From contig NZ_JAJISD010000001.1 in assembly GCF_020880995.1 (NCBI RefSeq), forward strand, positions 992,001 to 1,056,000: 64,000 bases of DNA. The letters run 5' to 3'. The notes under the pieces are model-generated. The model was given only the letters and a program-made list of their open reading frames with translations. It was not told the origin of the DNA and searched no databases. The DNA comes from Reyranella aquatilis. Its GTDB lineage: Bacteria > Pseudomonadota > Alphaproteobacteria > Reyranellales > Reyranellaceae. Position numbers and translations under genes: made by a program. Below are positions 47,250 to 55,407 of the stretch, one piece after another. How positions within the stretch are numbered: position 1 is the stretch's first letter; the number at the start of each line of letters is the position of its first letter.

Positions 47250-48230
47250 TCAGCCGGGAAGCAGGCCTCGGGTTCGCGCAAAAAGACGCGTGAGCCCGAG
47301 CAGGGCGTCGATGTTCGGCGTCGCAATGCCGGTTCGGCCGCCGAGTTCGTGGACGGCCGTCACGATGGCGTCGAGTTCGATCGGCTTGCCGCGCTCGACG
47401 TCGACGAGCATCGATGTCTTGAAGGCGCCGAGTTCCCGCGTAATCGCGTGGCGCGCTTCCGGATCCTGGTCGATGACGCAGCCGATCCGGGCGCCGATCG
47501 CGGAGGCCTCCCGCATCACGGCCGAACAGAACCCGCGCACCAGCGGATCGTCGAGCATGCGATCCCCGGTGGCGCCGGTGATCGCCGACACCGGGTTCAT
47601 CGTCATGTTGCCCCAGAGCTTGTACCAGATGTCGTGACGGATCGCGGTCGACGAGGTGACGTCGAAGCCTGCCTTCGCCAGCAGTGCATGCAGCGTCTCG
47701 AGGCGCGCCGAGGCCGAGCCGTCCGGTTCGCCGACGATCAGTCCCATGCCGTTGCGATGCTGGACGATGCCGGGTTCGACGGTCGCGGCGCTGAGGTGAA
47801 CGACGCAGCCGATCACATGGCGAAGCGGTATAGCCGACGCGATGGCGCCGCCCGGATCGACGCTCTGCAGCGGCTGATCGCCAACGGCCGGGAGACCTTG
47901 CGAAAACCACCATGGAACGCCGTTCATGGCCGGCAGCACGACGGTATCCGGCTTGAGCAGAGGGCCGATCTGCGCGGCGATCGTCGCCATCGCGGGGGCT
48001 TTCACCGCGACGACCACGAGATCCTGCGGGCCGAGTTCGCCTGCGTCCGACGACGCTCGGGCCTTGCCGCTAAAGAGTTCGTCCCCCTGTCTCAGCCGCC
48101 AGCCGTGGGCGTTCAGTGCCTCGAGTGTCGCGCCGCGCGCGATCGCACTCACGTCCGAATCCGTATGGGCGGCCAGCCGCGCCCCGATCAGACCGCCGAC
48201 CGCGCCGGCGCCAACGATGCAGACCTTCAT
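47250..48230 (-). CDS. 2-dehydropantoate 2-reductase family protein
   Basis: NADP-dependent oxidoreductase like PanE, which reduces ketopantoate for CoA synthesis; 326 residues. N-terminal Rossmann motif VCIVGAGAVGGLIGARLA, then MNGVPWW, and the C-terminal ApbA_C part with IWYKLWGNMTMNPVSAITGAT (catalytic Lys in YKL) and MLVDVERGKPIELDAI. Many paralogues of PanE act on other 2-oxo acids, so the exact substrate is uncertain. Stop abuts the Bug gene; starts seven bases after nrdJ ends. Confidence 0.88.
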   Translation of the reverse strand: MKVCIVGAGAVGGLIGARLAAHTDSDVSAIARGATLEALNAHGWRLRQGDELFSGKARASSDAGELGPQDLVVVAVKAPAMATIAAQIGPLLKPDTVVLPAMNGVPWWFSQGLPAVGDQPLQSVDPGGAIASAIPLRHVIGCVVHLSAATVEPGIVQHRNGMGLIVGEPDGSASARLETLHALLAKAGFDVTSSTAIRHDIWYKLWGNMTMNPVSAITGATGDRMLDDPLVRGFCSAVMREASAIGARIGCVIDQDPEARHAITRELGAFKTSMLVDVERGKPIELDAIVTAVHELGGRTGIATPNIDALLGLTRLFARTRGLLPG

Positions 48231-48237
48231 GGCGATC

Positions 48238-50580
48238 CTATCCGCAGCGCGAGTAGCCGCAGTTCAAGCAGACGTCGCAACCTTCCTGATGGCTGAGCGC
48301 CGCCGCGCCGCAGTTGGGGCACTGGCCTGCCGCCTTGACCGAACCGGCCCGGGGCGGCGCATCGCGCCTGTCCTCCCCGCCTCCGGCCGACATGCGCATG
48401 CGCTCCTCGGCCGGATCGATCAGACGGGGCGATTCGGAGGGCGCCAGGAAACCGATCTCGACCAGGTGCCGTTCGATCACGCCGCCGATCGCGGCCAGCA
48501 GCGAGGGCACGTAGCGGCCTTCCATCCACTGCCCGCCACGCGGGTCGAACACGGCCTTCAGTTCCTCGACGACGAACGACACGTCCCCGCCGCGCCGGAA
48601 CACCGCCGAGATCATGCGCGTCAGCGCCACCGTCCAGGCATAGTGCTCCATGTTCTTGGAATTGATGAAGATCTCGAACGGCCGCCGCCGCCCATCCTGC
48701 ATCAGGTCGTTGATGGTGATGTAAATGGCGTGGTCGCTGCCCGGCCATTTGATCTTGTAGGTGCGGCCCGGCAGATCCTGCGGCCGGTCGAGCGGCTGGG
48801 CGATGTAGACGACGCCGCTTTCGTCGCTGGCCGGCACCAGCGTCCGCGGCTGAGCCTCCACCGGGGCGGTCTGGGCCGGCTTCACTTCGAGCACCGCACC
48901 CGTCACGTCGTTGGGCCTGTAGGTCGTGCAGCCCTTGCAGCCCTGCGCGTAGGCCTCCTCGTAGACGCCCTTGAACGCCTCGAAGGAGATGTCGCGCGGC
49001 AGGTTGATGGTCTTGGAGATGGAGCTGTCGACGTATTCCTGCGCCACGGCCTGCATGGCGAGATGGTCGGCCGGCGTCAGTGTCTGGGCATCGACGAAGA
49101 CATCCGTCGGCGGCGCCTCGTTGCCCTTTAACTCACGCCAGACGCGGAAGGCGAAATCATCGACGCTTTCCTCGCGCTTGCTCCCGTCGGGCTGCAGCAC
49201 GTGCCGGACGTAGCTGAAGGCGAAGACCGGCTCGATGCCCGACGAGACATTGTCCGCCAGCAGCGAGATCGTGCCCGTGGGCGCGATCGAGTTCAGCAGC
49301 GCGTTGCGGATCCCGTAGCGGCCGATCGCAGTGCGCGCCTCTTCGGGCAGCGCCTTGATCGTCTCGCCGCCCAGATACTTTGCGCGATCGTAGAGCGGGA
49401 AGCTGCCCTTCTCCGCGGCGATGTCCGCCGACGCCACGTAGGAAAGGCGTTGCACGGCCCCCAGCCATTCGCGCGTGAGCCGCACCGCCTCGGGCGAGCC
49501 GTATCGCACGCCGCAGAAGATCAGCGCATCGGCGAGACCGGTCACGCCGAGCCCGATACGGCGCTTGGCCTTGGCCTCCTTCTCCTGCTGCGGCAGCGGA
49601 AAGCGCGAGACGTCGATCACGTTGTCGAGCATGCGCACCGCGAGTGGCACCAGCCGCTCCAGCGCCTCCATATCCAACTCGGCCTGCGGCGTGAACGGCG
49701 CCTTCACCAGCGTGGCGAGATTGACCGAGCCCAGCAGGCAGGCACCGTACGGCGGCAAGGGCTGTTCGCCACAGGGGTTGGTAGCCTGGATGCTCTCGCA
49801 GTAACGCAGGTTGTTCCGCCGGTTCACGCGGTCGATGAAGATCACGCCGGGTTCGGCGACCTCGTAGGTCGCGCGCATGATGCGCTCCCACAGCGCCCGG
49901 GCCTTCACCGTCCTGAACGTCCTGCCGCCGAACACCAGGGGCCAGTCCGCGTCGTCCGTGACCGCCTTCATGAAGTCGTCGGTGACCAGCACCGAGACAT
50001 TGAACATGCGCAGGCGCTTGGGATCGCGCTTGGCGTCGATGAAGGCTTCGATGTCGGGATGGTCGCAGCGCAGGGTCGCCATCATGGCGCCGCGGCGGGA
50101 GCCCGCGCTCATGATGGTGCGGCACATCGCGTCCCAGACATCCATGAAGGACAGGGGACCGGAAGCGTCGGCGCCTACCCCCATCACCGGAGCACCCTGC
50201 GGCCGCAGGCTGGAGAAATCGTGCCCGATGCCGCCGCCCTGCTGCATGGTGAGGGCCGCCTCGCGCAGGCTCTCGAAGATGCCCGACATGTCGTCGGGGA
50301 TCGTGCCCATGACGAAACAGTTGAAGAGGGTGACGCTGCGGCCGGTGCCGGCGCCCGCGATCACCCGACCCGCTGGCAGGAACTTGAAGCCGGACAGCGC
50401 CTCGTGGAAGCGCACGGCCCAAAGCTCGGGATCGCGCTCCGGGGCCGCCAGCGCCCGCGCCACCCGCCACCAGGTCGCCTCAAGGTCGGCGTCGGGCGTC
50501 CCCGTGGCGCCCTGACCTGCGGCATTTTTGAAGCGGTATTTCATGTCCCAGATGCGCTGGGAGACCGGAGCCCATTCCAT
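48238..50580 (-). CDS. nrdJ: adenosylcobalamin-dependent (class II) ribonucleotide reductase
   Basis: Makes deoxyribonucleotides without oxygen dependence using B12; 780 residues, the shorter NrdZ-like form. ISQRIWDMKYRF-type N-terminus, LFNCFVMGTIPDDMSGIFE (first redox Cys), QQGGGIGHDFSSLRP, the active-site Cys/Glu in ATNPCGEQPLPPYGACLLGS (split), IAPTGTISLLA, and redox CKGCTTYRPND. The C-terminus ends in a zinc-ribbon (CPNCG then CLNCGYSRCG). No NrdAB nearby. MKYRF at residue 13 is an alternative start. Confidence 0.92.
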   Translation of the reverse strand: MEWAPVSQRIWDMKYRFKNAAGQGATGTPDADLEATWWRVARALAAPERDPELWAVRFHEALSGFKFLPAGRVIAGAGTGRSVTLFNCFVMGTIPDDMSGIFESLREAALTMQQGGGIGHDFSSLRPQGAPVMGVGADASGPLSFMDVWDAMCRTIMSAGSRRGAMMATLRCDHPDIEAFIDAKRDPKRLRMFNVSVLVTDDFMKAVTDDADWPLVFGGRTFRTVKARALWERIMRATYEVAEPGVIFIDRVNRRNNLRYCESIQATNPCGEQPLPPYGACLLGSVNLATLVKAPFTPQAELDMEALERLVPLAVRMLDNVIDVSRFPLPQQEKEAKAKRRIGLGVTGLADALIFCGVRYGSPEAVRLTREWLGAVQRLSYVASADIAAEKGSFPLYDRAKYLGGETIKALPEEARTAIGRYGIRNALLNSIAPTGTISLLADNVSSGIEPVFAFSYVRHVLQPDGSKREESVDDFAFRVWRELKGNEAPPTDVFVDAQTLTPADHLAMQAVAQEYVDSSISKTINLPRDISFEAFKGVYEEAYAQGCKGCTTYRPNDVTGAVLEVKPAQTAPVEAQPRTLVPASDESGVVYIAQPLDRPQDLPGRTYKIKWPGSDHAIYITINDLMQDGRRRPFEIFINSKNMEHYAWTVALTRMISAVFRRGGDVSFVVEELKAVFDPRGGQWMEGRYVPSLLAAIGGVIERHLVEIGFLAPSESPRLIDPAEERMRMSAGGGEDRRDAPPRAGSVKAAGQCPNCGAAALSHQEGCDVCLNCGYSRCG

Positions 50581-50624
50581 CCGGAAAAAGTAGGCCTAAG
50601 GCCGGAGGATATCAACAGATCGTT

Positions 50625-51359
50625 CTATTTTCGTTCGCGTGCCTGGGCGTCGGCAACCAGGCGGTTCGTGGCCCCTTCGATGCGTTCCCGCAAGGTCTTC
50701 ATGAAGGCGTCCCGACTGAGGCCGGGGGGAATGGCCGGCAGGATCTCGACGTCTATCACTCCGGGCCGCTTGATGAACTTGCGCCGGCCCCAGAACAGGC
50801 CGGAATTGAGCGCCACAGGCACGACCGGCACCCCGAGCTGCCGGTAGAGCGCCGCCGTTCCGACCTGGTACGGCCGCTCGTCGCCGACGGCAACGCGCGT
50901 GCCCTCCGGAAATATGAGGATCGAACGACCTTCGGCCAGCGTCGCCTTGGCCTGCTTCACCAGACCGCGCAGCGCCTTGGAGCCGTCGCCGCGTTCGACC
51001 GCAATGTTGCCGACGCGCGCCATCGCCCAACCCACGACGGGAATCAGCACCAGTTCGCGCTTCATCACCGTCGCCGCGCCGGGAAACAGGCGCGAGAAGG
51101 CCAGCGTCTCCCACGACGACTGGTGCTTGCAGGCAAAGATGACCGGACCGGCCGGCATGTTCTCCAGTCCGCCGACGCGATGCGTCAGGCGGCAGGTGAT
51201 CCGCAGCCACCACAGGCAGAAGTCGATCCAGAAGAGCGACCAGGCGACCACGAAACGTCGTGGCATCAACAGGATGGGCGAGCCGACGATGGCGATGATC
51301 GTCGTCCCGGCATACCAGCCGACATTGAAGAAGAACGAGCGCAGGCCGAGGCCAATCAT
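50625..51359 (-). CDS. plsC: 1-acyl-sn-glycerol-3-phosphate acyltransferase
   Basis: Adds the second acyl chain in phospholipid synthesis; 244 residues with an N-terminal membrane region (about 8-50). Acyltransferase motifs: ACKHQSSWETLAFSR (catalytic His, with Glu in place of Asp of HX4D, common in proteobacterial PlsC), RELVLIPVVGWAM, and LIFPEGTRVA. Divergent from the MJ0042 gene, sharing about 100 bases upstream. Confidence 0.92.
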   Translation of the reverse strand: MIGLGLRSFFFNVGWYAGTTIIAIVGSPILLMPRRFVVAWSLFWIDFCLWWLRITCRLTHRVGGLENMPAGPVIFACKHQSSWETLAFSRLFPGAATVMKRELVLIPVVGWAMARVGNIAVERGDGSKALRGLVKQAKATLAEGRSILIFPEGTRVAVGDERPYQVGTAALYRQLGVPVVPVALNSGLFWGRRKFIKRPGVIDVEILPAIPPGLSRDAFMKTLRERIEGATNRLVADAQARERK

Positions 51360-51439
51360 TTCAAATGTATGCGTGAACGACGTGTTGCTTGTCCGCCAAG
51401 TTTTAGTGGCCTAGTGTCCGCTCGCAAAGCACATCTGGT

Positions 51440-51451
51440 GGGGTATACCCC
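51440..51451. promoter_or_regulatory. 12-base palindrome GGGGTATACCCC before the MJ0042 gene
   Basis: Perfect palindrome ending eight bases before the ATG at 51459. Its centre can act as a -10 (TATACC) on the plus strand, which would give an almost leaderless mRNA. No good -35 was seen, so it may instead be a protein-binding site. Confidence 0.35.
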
Positions 51452-51458
51452 GCTCATC

Positions 51459-52133
51459 ATGCAAGTAACCTGTTCAAACTGCGGCGCCCGCTACGCCGTC
51501 GATCCGGCGGCGATCGGCCCGACGGGCCGGACCGTCCAGTGCGTCCGATGCAATCATCGCTGGTTCCAGGAATCGGCCGCGCCGTCGACGGGCAAGCCGC
51601 CCGCGGATACCGAGGCGGGCCCGGCGGCGCCAGTCGCTGTTCCCGATTTCGTCATCCGTCCCTCGACACCGGGCGCCGGCCTGCCGGCGCTGACCACGCC
51701 CCCGCCACGCAAGACGAACTGGGGCACCTGGATCGCCTTTGCCATCGTGTTTGGCGTCCTGTTCGGCGGCGCAGGCTATGCCTATCGGGCAGAGATCAAG
51801 GCCCGCCTGCCCGAATCCTGGCGCAGCCTGCTCCATCCCAAGGGCGCCGCGGCAGCGCCGGCGCGACCGCAGGTCGGGATCGACATGGCCGTCACCAAGA
51901 TCGACCTGGTGGACGGGCGCTACGTGGTTCAGGGCGAGTTGGTGAACACCGGCACCGCGCCCGGCACGACCAGCCGGTTGAAGCTCGTCTTCCGGGCGGG
52001 CAACGAGGTCCTGGCCGAGCGCGCGATGCCGCTGATCGAGGGACCGATCGCACCGGGCGCCCGCATGAGCTTCAAGCTGCCCCTCGACGAGCCGCCCTCC
52101 GGGGCGACCAACATCATACCGACAGTCGACTGA
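51459..52133 (+). CDS. MJ0042-type zinc-ribbon protein with DUF3426-like domain
   Basis: Membrane protein of 224 residues. N-terminal MJ0042 finger: VTCSNCGARYAVDPAAIG and VQCVRCNHRWFQ (CxxC x2). A proline-rich linker, one membrane helix (about 88-107), then a beta-rich extracytoplasmic domain (VDGRYVVQGELVNTGTAP; LVFRAGNEVLAERAMPL; APGARMSFKLPLDEPP) like DUF3426. Function unknown. The stop overlaps the hpt start (TGATG). Confidence 0.85.
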   Translation: MQVTCSNCGARYAVDPAAIGPTGRTVQCVRCNHRWFQESAAPSTGKPPADTEAGPAAPVAVPDFVIRPSTPGAGLPALTTPPPRKTNWGTWIAFAIVFGVLFGGAGYAYRAEIKARLPESWRSLLHPKGAAAAPARPQVGIDMAVTKIDLVDGRYVVQGELVNTGTAPGTTSRLKLVFRAGNEVLAERAMPLIEGPIAPGARMSFKLPLDEPPSGATNIIPTVD

Positions 52134-52690
52134 TGCCCGATCGCTCCCCCTCCGAACGCCCCGTCGTTTCCATTCGCTTCTCCGCCGCCGAGATCGCCTC
52201 GCGGGTCGAGGAAATGGCCACCGACCTCGCCGGCAAGCTGGAACCGGACACGCTGGTCGTTTCCGTCCTCAAGGGCAGCTTCGTCTTCGCCGCAGACCTG
52301 ATCCGGGCACTCAGCCGCGCCGGCGCCGACTGGTCGATGGATTTCCTCACCCTCTCCAGCTACGGCAGCGGCACCGAGACGAGCGGCAACGTCCGCATCG
52401 TGCGCGACATCGTCGACGACGTGCGCGGCCGCGACGTGCTGCTGGTCGACGACATCCTGGAATCGGGCCTGACGCTCAGCTTTGCCAAGAAGCTGCTGGA
52501 AGAGCGCGGCGCGCGGCGCGTCTCGATCTGCACCCTGCTCGACAAGCCTGCCAAGCGGCGGACTTCGCTCGCGGCTGATTTCGTGGGCTTCGAGGCGGGC
52601 GACGAGTTCCTGGTCGGCTACGGCCTCGACTGGGCCCATCGTTTCCGCGGCCTGCCCTACATCGGCGTCGTGGAGAAAACGGCCGGGTAA
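52133..52690 (+). CDS. hpt: hypoxanthine phosphoribosyltransferase
   Basis: Purine salvage enzyme making IMP (and often GMP) from base and PRPP; 185 residues. VVSVLKGSFVFAADLIRAL is the base-side loop and VLLVDDILESGLTLSF the PRPP loop with two Asp. VDGYGLDWAHRFRGLPYIGV-like end GYGLDWAHRFRGLPYIGVV is typical. Start overlaps the MJ0042 stop by one base, so translation is coupled. Convergent with the DUF4175 gene, about 100 bases apart. Confidence 0.94.
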   Translation: MPDRSPSERPVVSIRFSAAEIASRVEEMATDLAGKLEPDTLVVSVLKGSFVFAADLIRALSRAGADWSMDFLTLSSYGSGTETSGNVRIVRDIVDDVRGRDVLLVDDILESGLTLSFAKKLLEERGARRVSICTLLDKPAKRRTSLAADFVGFEAGDEFLVGYGLDWAHRFRGLPYIGVVEKTAG

Positions 52691-52792
52691 GCCCGCCCGA
52701 CGACGGCGAACCGATCTCGGTCATCCGCCGAGGGACGTAGGTCAAGCAGTCCCGGAGCGGCCGAACCTGTCCCGTATCGAGACTGAAGGCGA

Positions 52793-55393
52793 TCAGTACG
52801 TCTTCAGCAGACGGTCGATGTAGTCGAGCTCTTCCTTCGGACGCAGCTGGTCGCCAGCGCGGCGGCGCAGTTCGTCGAGGATTTCGCGGCTGCGCTGGCG
52901 GTCGAGTTCCAGAGGCACCTTGTCGGCGCCGGAGTCGATCGCGTCGCCATAGTTGCCGTCGGAACGACCCAGCGGATCGCGATCCTCGCTGCGGCGCTCG
53001 CGCTCCTCGATCTCGGCGATGTCCTGGTTGTTGCCGGGGCCGCGCTGCTGGCGCATCTGCTCGGCCATATCGCCCATGCCCTGCTGCAGGTTGTCGAGCG
53101 CACGGCGCTGGGCCCGCGAGGCCTCGCGCGGATCGCCGCGGCGAAGAGCGTCCTCGGCCTCGCGCATGGAACGCTCCGCCCGGCCCAGCGATTCCGGCAT
53201 CTGCAGCCCGTTCTCGTCGAGCTTCTTCATGAACTCGCCGAGACGGCCGCGCAGACCTTCCTGCTGGCCGCGCTGCTGCTCGCCCCACTGACCCTGGCCC
53301 TGACCTTGTCCCTGGCCGGGCTGCTGGCCCTGCCCCTGTTGGCCTTGCTGCCCCTGCTGCCCCTGCTGGCCGCGCTGACCCTGTTGTCCCTGCTGGCCGC
53401 GCTGGCCCTGCTGCTGACGACCTTCCCGCTCGGACTCGCCCAGCAGCTGGTTCTGCCGGCGCGACAGCTGGTCGAGCTGGTTCATCATCTCGCGGCCCTG
53501 CTGGTTACCCTGGCCCTGCTGGCCGCGCTGGCCCTGCTGCTGGCGCTGCTGGCCGTTGGGGTTCGCCATCATCGGAGTGGCGTTTTCCATCATCTTGCGC
53601 AGCTCCTCGAGCATGCGCTTGGCCTCTTCGCGCTGGCCGTTCTTGGCCATCTCGCGAATCTTGTCGAGCATCTTCTGCAGATCGTCGCCGGTGATGGTGT
53701 TGTTCGGATCCATCTTCTCCGCCTGCTCTTCCATGCGGCGGCGCTCGTCGGGATCCTTCATCTTGTCGGCCAACTCGCGCTGCCAACGCGCCATCGCGTC
53801 GTAGAGCTGCTGAATCAGCTTCTCGATCTCCTCGTCGCCGGCCTGGCGCTGCATGGCGTCGCGCAGTTCCTGACGGGCCTGCTCGACGGCGCGCTCGGCA
53901 TCCGACGTGGCCCCGCTCTCGAGGCGCATCGCGAGATCCCAGAGAAGCTTCTGGGTGTCGGTGATGGTTTCCTTGTCGTCCTTATGGGCCAGCCTCACCG
54001 AGCCGATCCTCAGGCCGAGCTGGACCACCGGATCCTCGCGGTAGCTCTTGGGATTCGCGTGGACCAGACGCATGCCGTCGGCGACGTCGATGCGATAGCC
54101 CTTTGGATCGCGGGTCAGGGCCTTGCGCAGCACGATCAGCGCCCGCGCGGTCGGATCGTTGAACACCCGCTCCGGCAACAGAAAGGTCTCGACCGAACTG
54201 CGGCCCTTCTGGCCCAGCGCATCGGTGGCGAACAGCATCACCGTGACCTTGAGGCCAGCCCACGGGTGGCTCGTCAGGTCGCGCACGAAGGTGTCGGCGA
54301 TCTTCTTGGAATTGCCCGCAACCGGCAGGTCGACGCGCAGCACCTCCGGCTCCTCGTCGCTGCTCAGCGCGTCGTCGCCCAGCACGCTGCCGTGCAGGCG
54401 CATCTGGAGCTGGACGCCGGTCACGCCGAAATCGTCGCCGGCCAGGTACTCGATCTTGGTCGACCATTTGTCGACGCCGATCGCCCGGGTGAAGTCGATG
54501 GTCGGGGGAAGGTCCGGGATGACGTGGAGCTTCCAGCGCGCCTGGTCGTCGCCACGCGCCTGCAGAGTGATCTGCTTGCCCTCGGTGATGGTTTCCTCGA
54601 CCTGGTACTTGCCCTTGCTGACGGTCGAGAATTCGGTCTTCTTGCCATCGATCGAGAGAACCGGCGGCTTGCGCCCCCGCGTATCGTCGACGAATCCCGC
54701 AATCTTGCTGCCGACAGGAACGCGCAGGACCTTGTCGTGCTCCGCCATGTCCAGATAGACCGGCGGCTTGCCGGTATAGGCCGGCGGCGCGATCCAGAGA
54801 TTGGCGACGACCGGCGGTGGCGGCGGGAAGGCAGGGGTCACGGCAGCGGCCATGCGGTCGCTGCGCCAGCCGCCGGCAGCGGCAACGGCCACGATCAGCG
54901 CCAGCATCGGCACGAAGCGCAGCGCCCACTTGTCGAGGCTGGCGAGGCCCGGATGGGCCGCCTTGTTGCTCAGGTTGGCGAGGCGCTCGGCCTCGCGGCG
55001 GCGATGGGCCTCCCAGAGCGCCACTGCCATCGGGTCGGTGTTGCCAGCAGCAAGATGATCTTGCACGGCGACGAGCGGGCGGTGCGGAATCTCGCTGTCG
55101 CGTTCGAGGCGCCGGATGGCCTCTTCCCGCGCGGGCCACGCAAAATAACGGAGCTGCCACCAAGCCAGACCGGCGAACGCCAGCACAAGAGCCGCGAGGA
55201 TGCCCGTGTGAACCCAGGGATCGAGACCGGCGAACAGATCAAGGTGGGCCGCTGCGACAAACAGGGCGACGCAGGAGAGCAGTGGCACGAAACGGGGCCA
55301 CAGGCCTTCCCAAGCCAAAGCCGCCCACGCCAAACCGATCTTGCGTCCCAGCCCTGGGGCCTGGATCGTCGGGGTGGTCTGGCTGGCGTCCAT
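52793..55393 (-). CDS. DUF4175 / TIGR02302 family protein
   Basis: Large alphaproteobacterial membrane protein of unknown function, 866 residues. Three hydrophobic segments near the N-terminus (about 36-55, 63-82 and 158-175), a beta-rich middle (IAPPAYTGKPPVYLDM; SKIAGFVDDTRGRKPPV), then charged helices rich in Arg/Glu/Met (ARWQRELADKMKDPDERRRMEEQ split), a Gln/Gly low-complexity tract, and a charged C-terminal tail. It lies directly downstream of lysA in the conserved argH-lysA-TIGR02302 order. Family firm, role unknown. Confidence 0.87.
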   Translation of the reverse strand: MDASQTTPTIQAPGLGRKIGLAWAALAWEGLWPRFVPLLSCVALFVAAAHLDLFAGLDPWVHTGILAALVLAFAGLAWWQLRYFAWPAREEAIRRLERDSEIPHRPLVAVQDHLAAGNTDPMAVALWEAHRRREAERLANLSNKAAHPGLASLDKWALRFVPMLALIVAVAAAGGWRSDRMAAAVTPAFPPPPPVVANLWIAPPAYTGKPPVYLDMAEHDKVLRVPVGSKIAGFVDDTRGRKPPVLSIDGKKTEFSTVSKGKYQVEETITEGKQITLQARGDDQARWKLHVIPDLPPTIDFTRAIGVDKWSTKIEYLAGDDFGVTGVQLQMRLHGSVLGDDALSSDEEPEVLRVDLPVAGNSKKIADTFVRDLTSHPWAGLKVTVMLFATDALGQKGRSSVETFLLPERVFNDPTARALIVLRKALTRDPKGYRIDVADGMRLVHANPKSYREDPVVQLGLRIGSVRLAHKDDKETITDTQKLLWDLAMRLESGATSDAERAVEQARQELRDAMQRQAGDEEIEKLIQQLYDAMARWQRELADKMKDPDERRRMEEQAEKMDPNNTITGDDLQKMLDKIREMAKNGQREEAKRMLEELRKMMENATPMMANPNGQQRQQQGQRGQQGQGNQQGREMMNQLDQLSRRQNQLLGESEREGRQQQGQRGQQGQQGQRGQQGQQGQQGQQGQGQQPGQGQGQGQGQWGEQQRGQQEGLRGRLGEFMKKLDENGLQMPESLGRAERSMREAEDALRRGDPREASRAQRRALDNLQQGMGDMAEQMRQQRGPGNNQDIAEIEERERRSEDRDPLGRSDGNYGDAIDSGADKVPLELDRQRSREILDELRRRAGDQLRPKEELDYIDRLLKTY
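53265..53425 (-). repeat. Gln/Gly-rich coding repeat inside the DUF4175 gene
   Basis: About 160 bases of repeated CAG/CAA and GGC/GGG codons encoding units such as GQQGQ and GQRGQQ. A second, shorter tract lies at about 53490-53560. The tract is in frame and is the kind of sequence where length changes by slippage. Confidence 0.8.
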
Positions 55394-55407
55394 CGACGTC
55401 CTTTCGT

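Noticed and set aside
52690..52793. Small GC stems between hpt and the DUF4175 gene as a bidirectional terminator
   Set aside because: Only four- to five-base stems with no T tracts; I see no reliable terminator there.
53265..53425. The repeated Gln/Gly-coding tract as a possible CRISPR or tandem-repeat locus
   Set aside because: Repeats are short, in frame, have no spacers and lie within a conserved gene.
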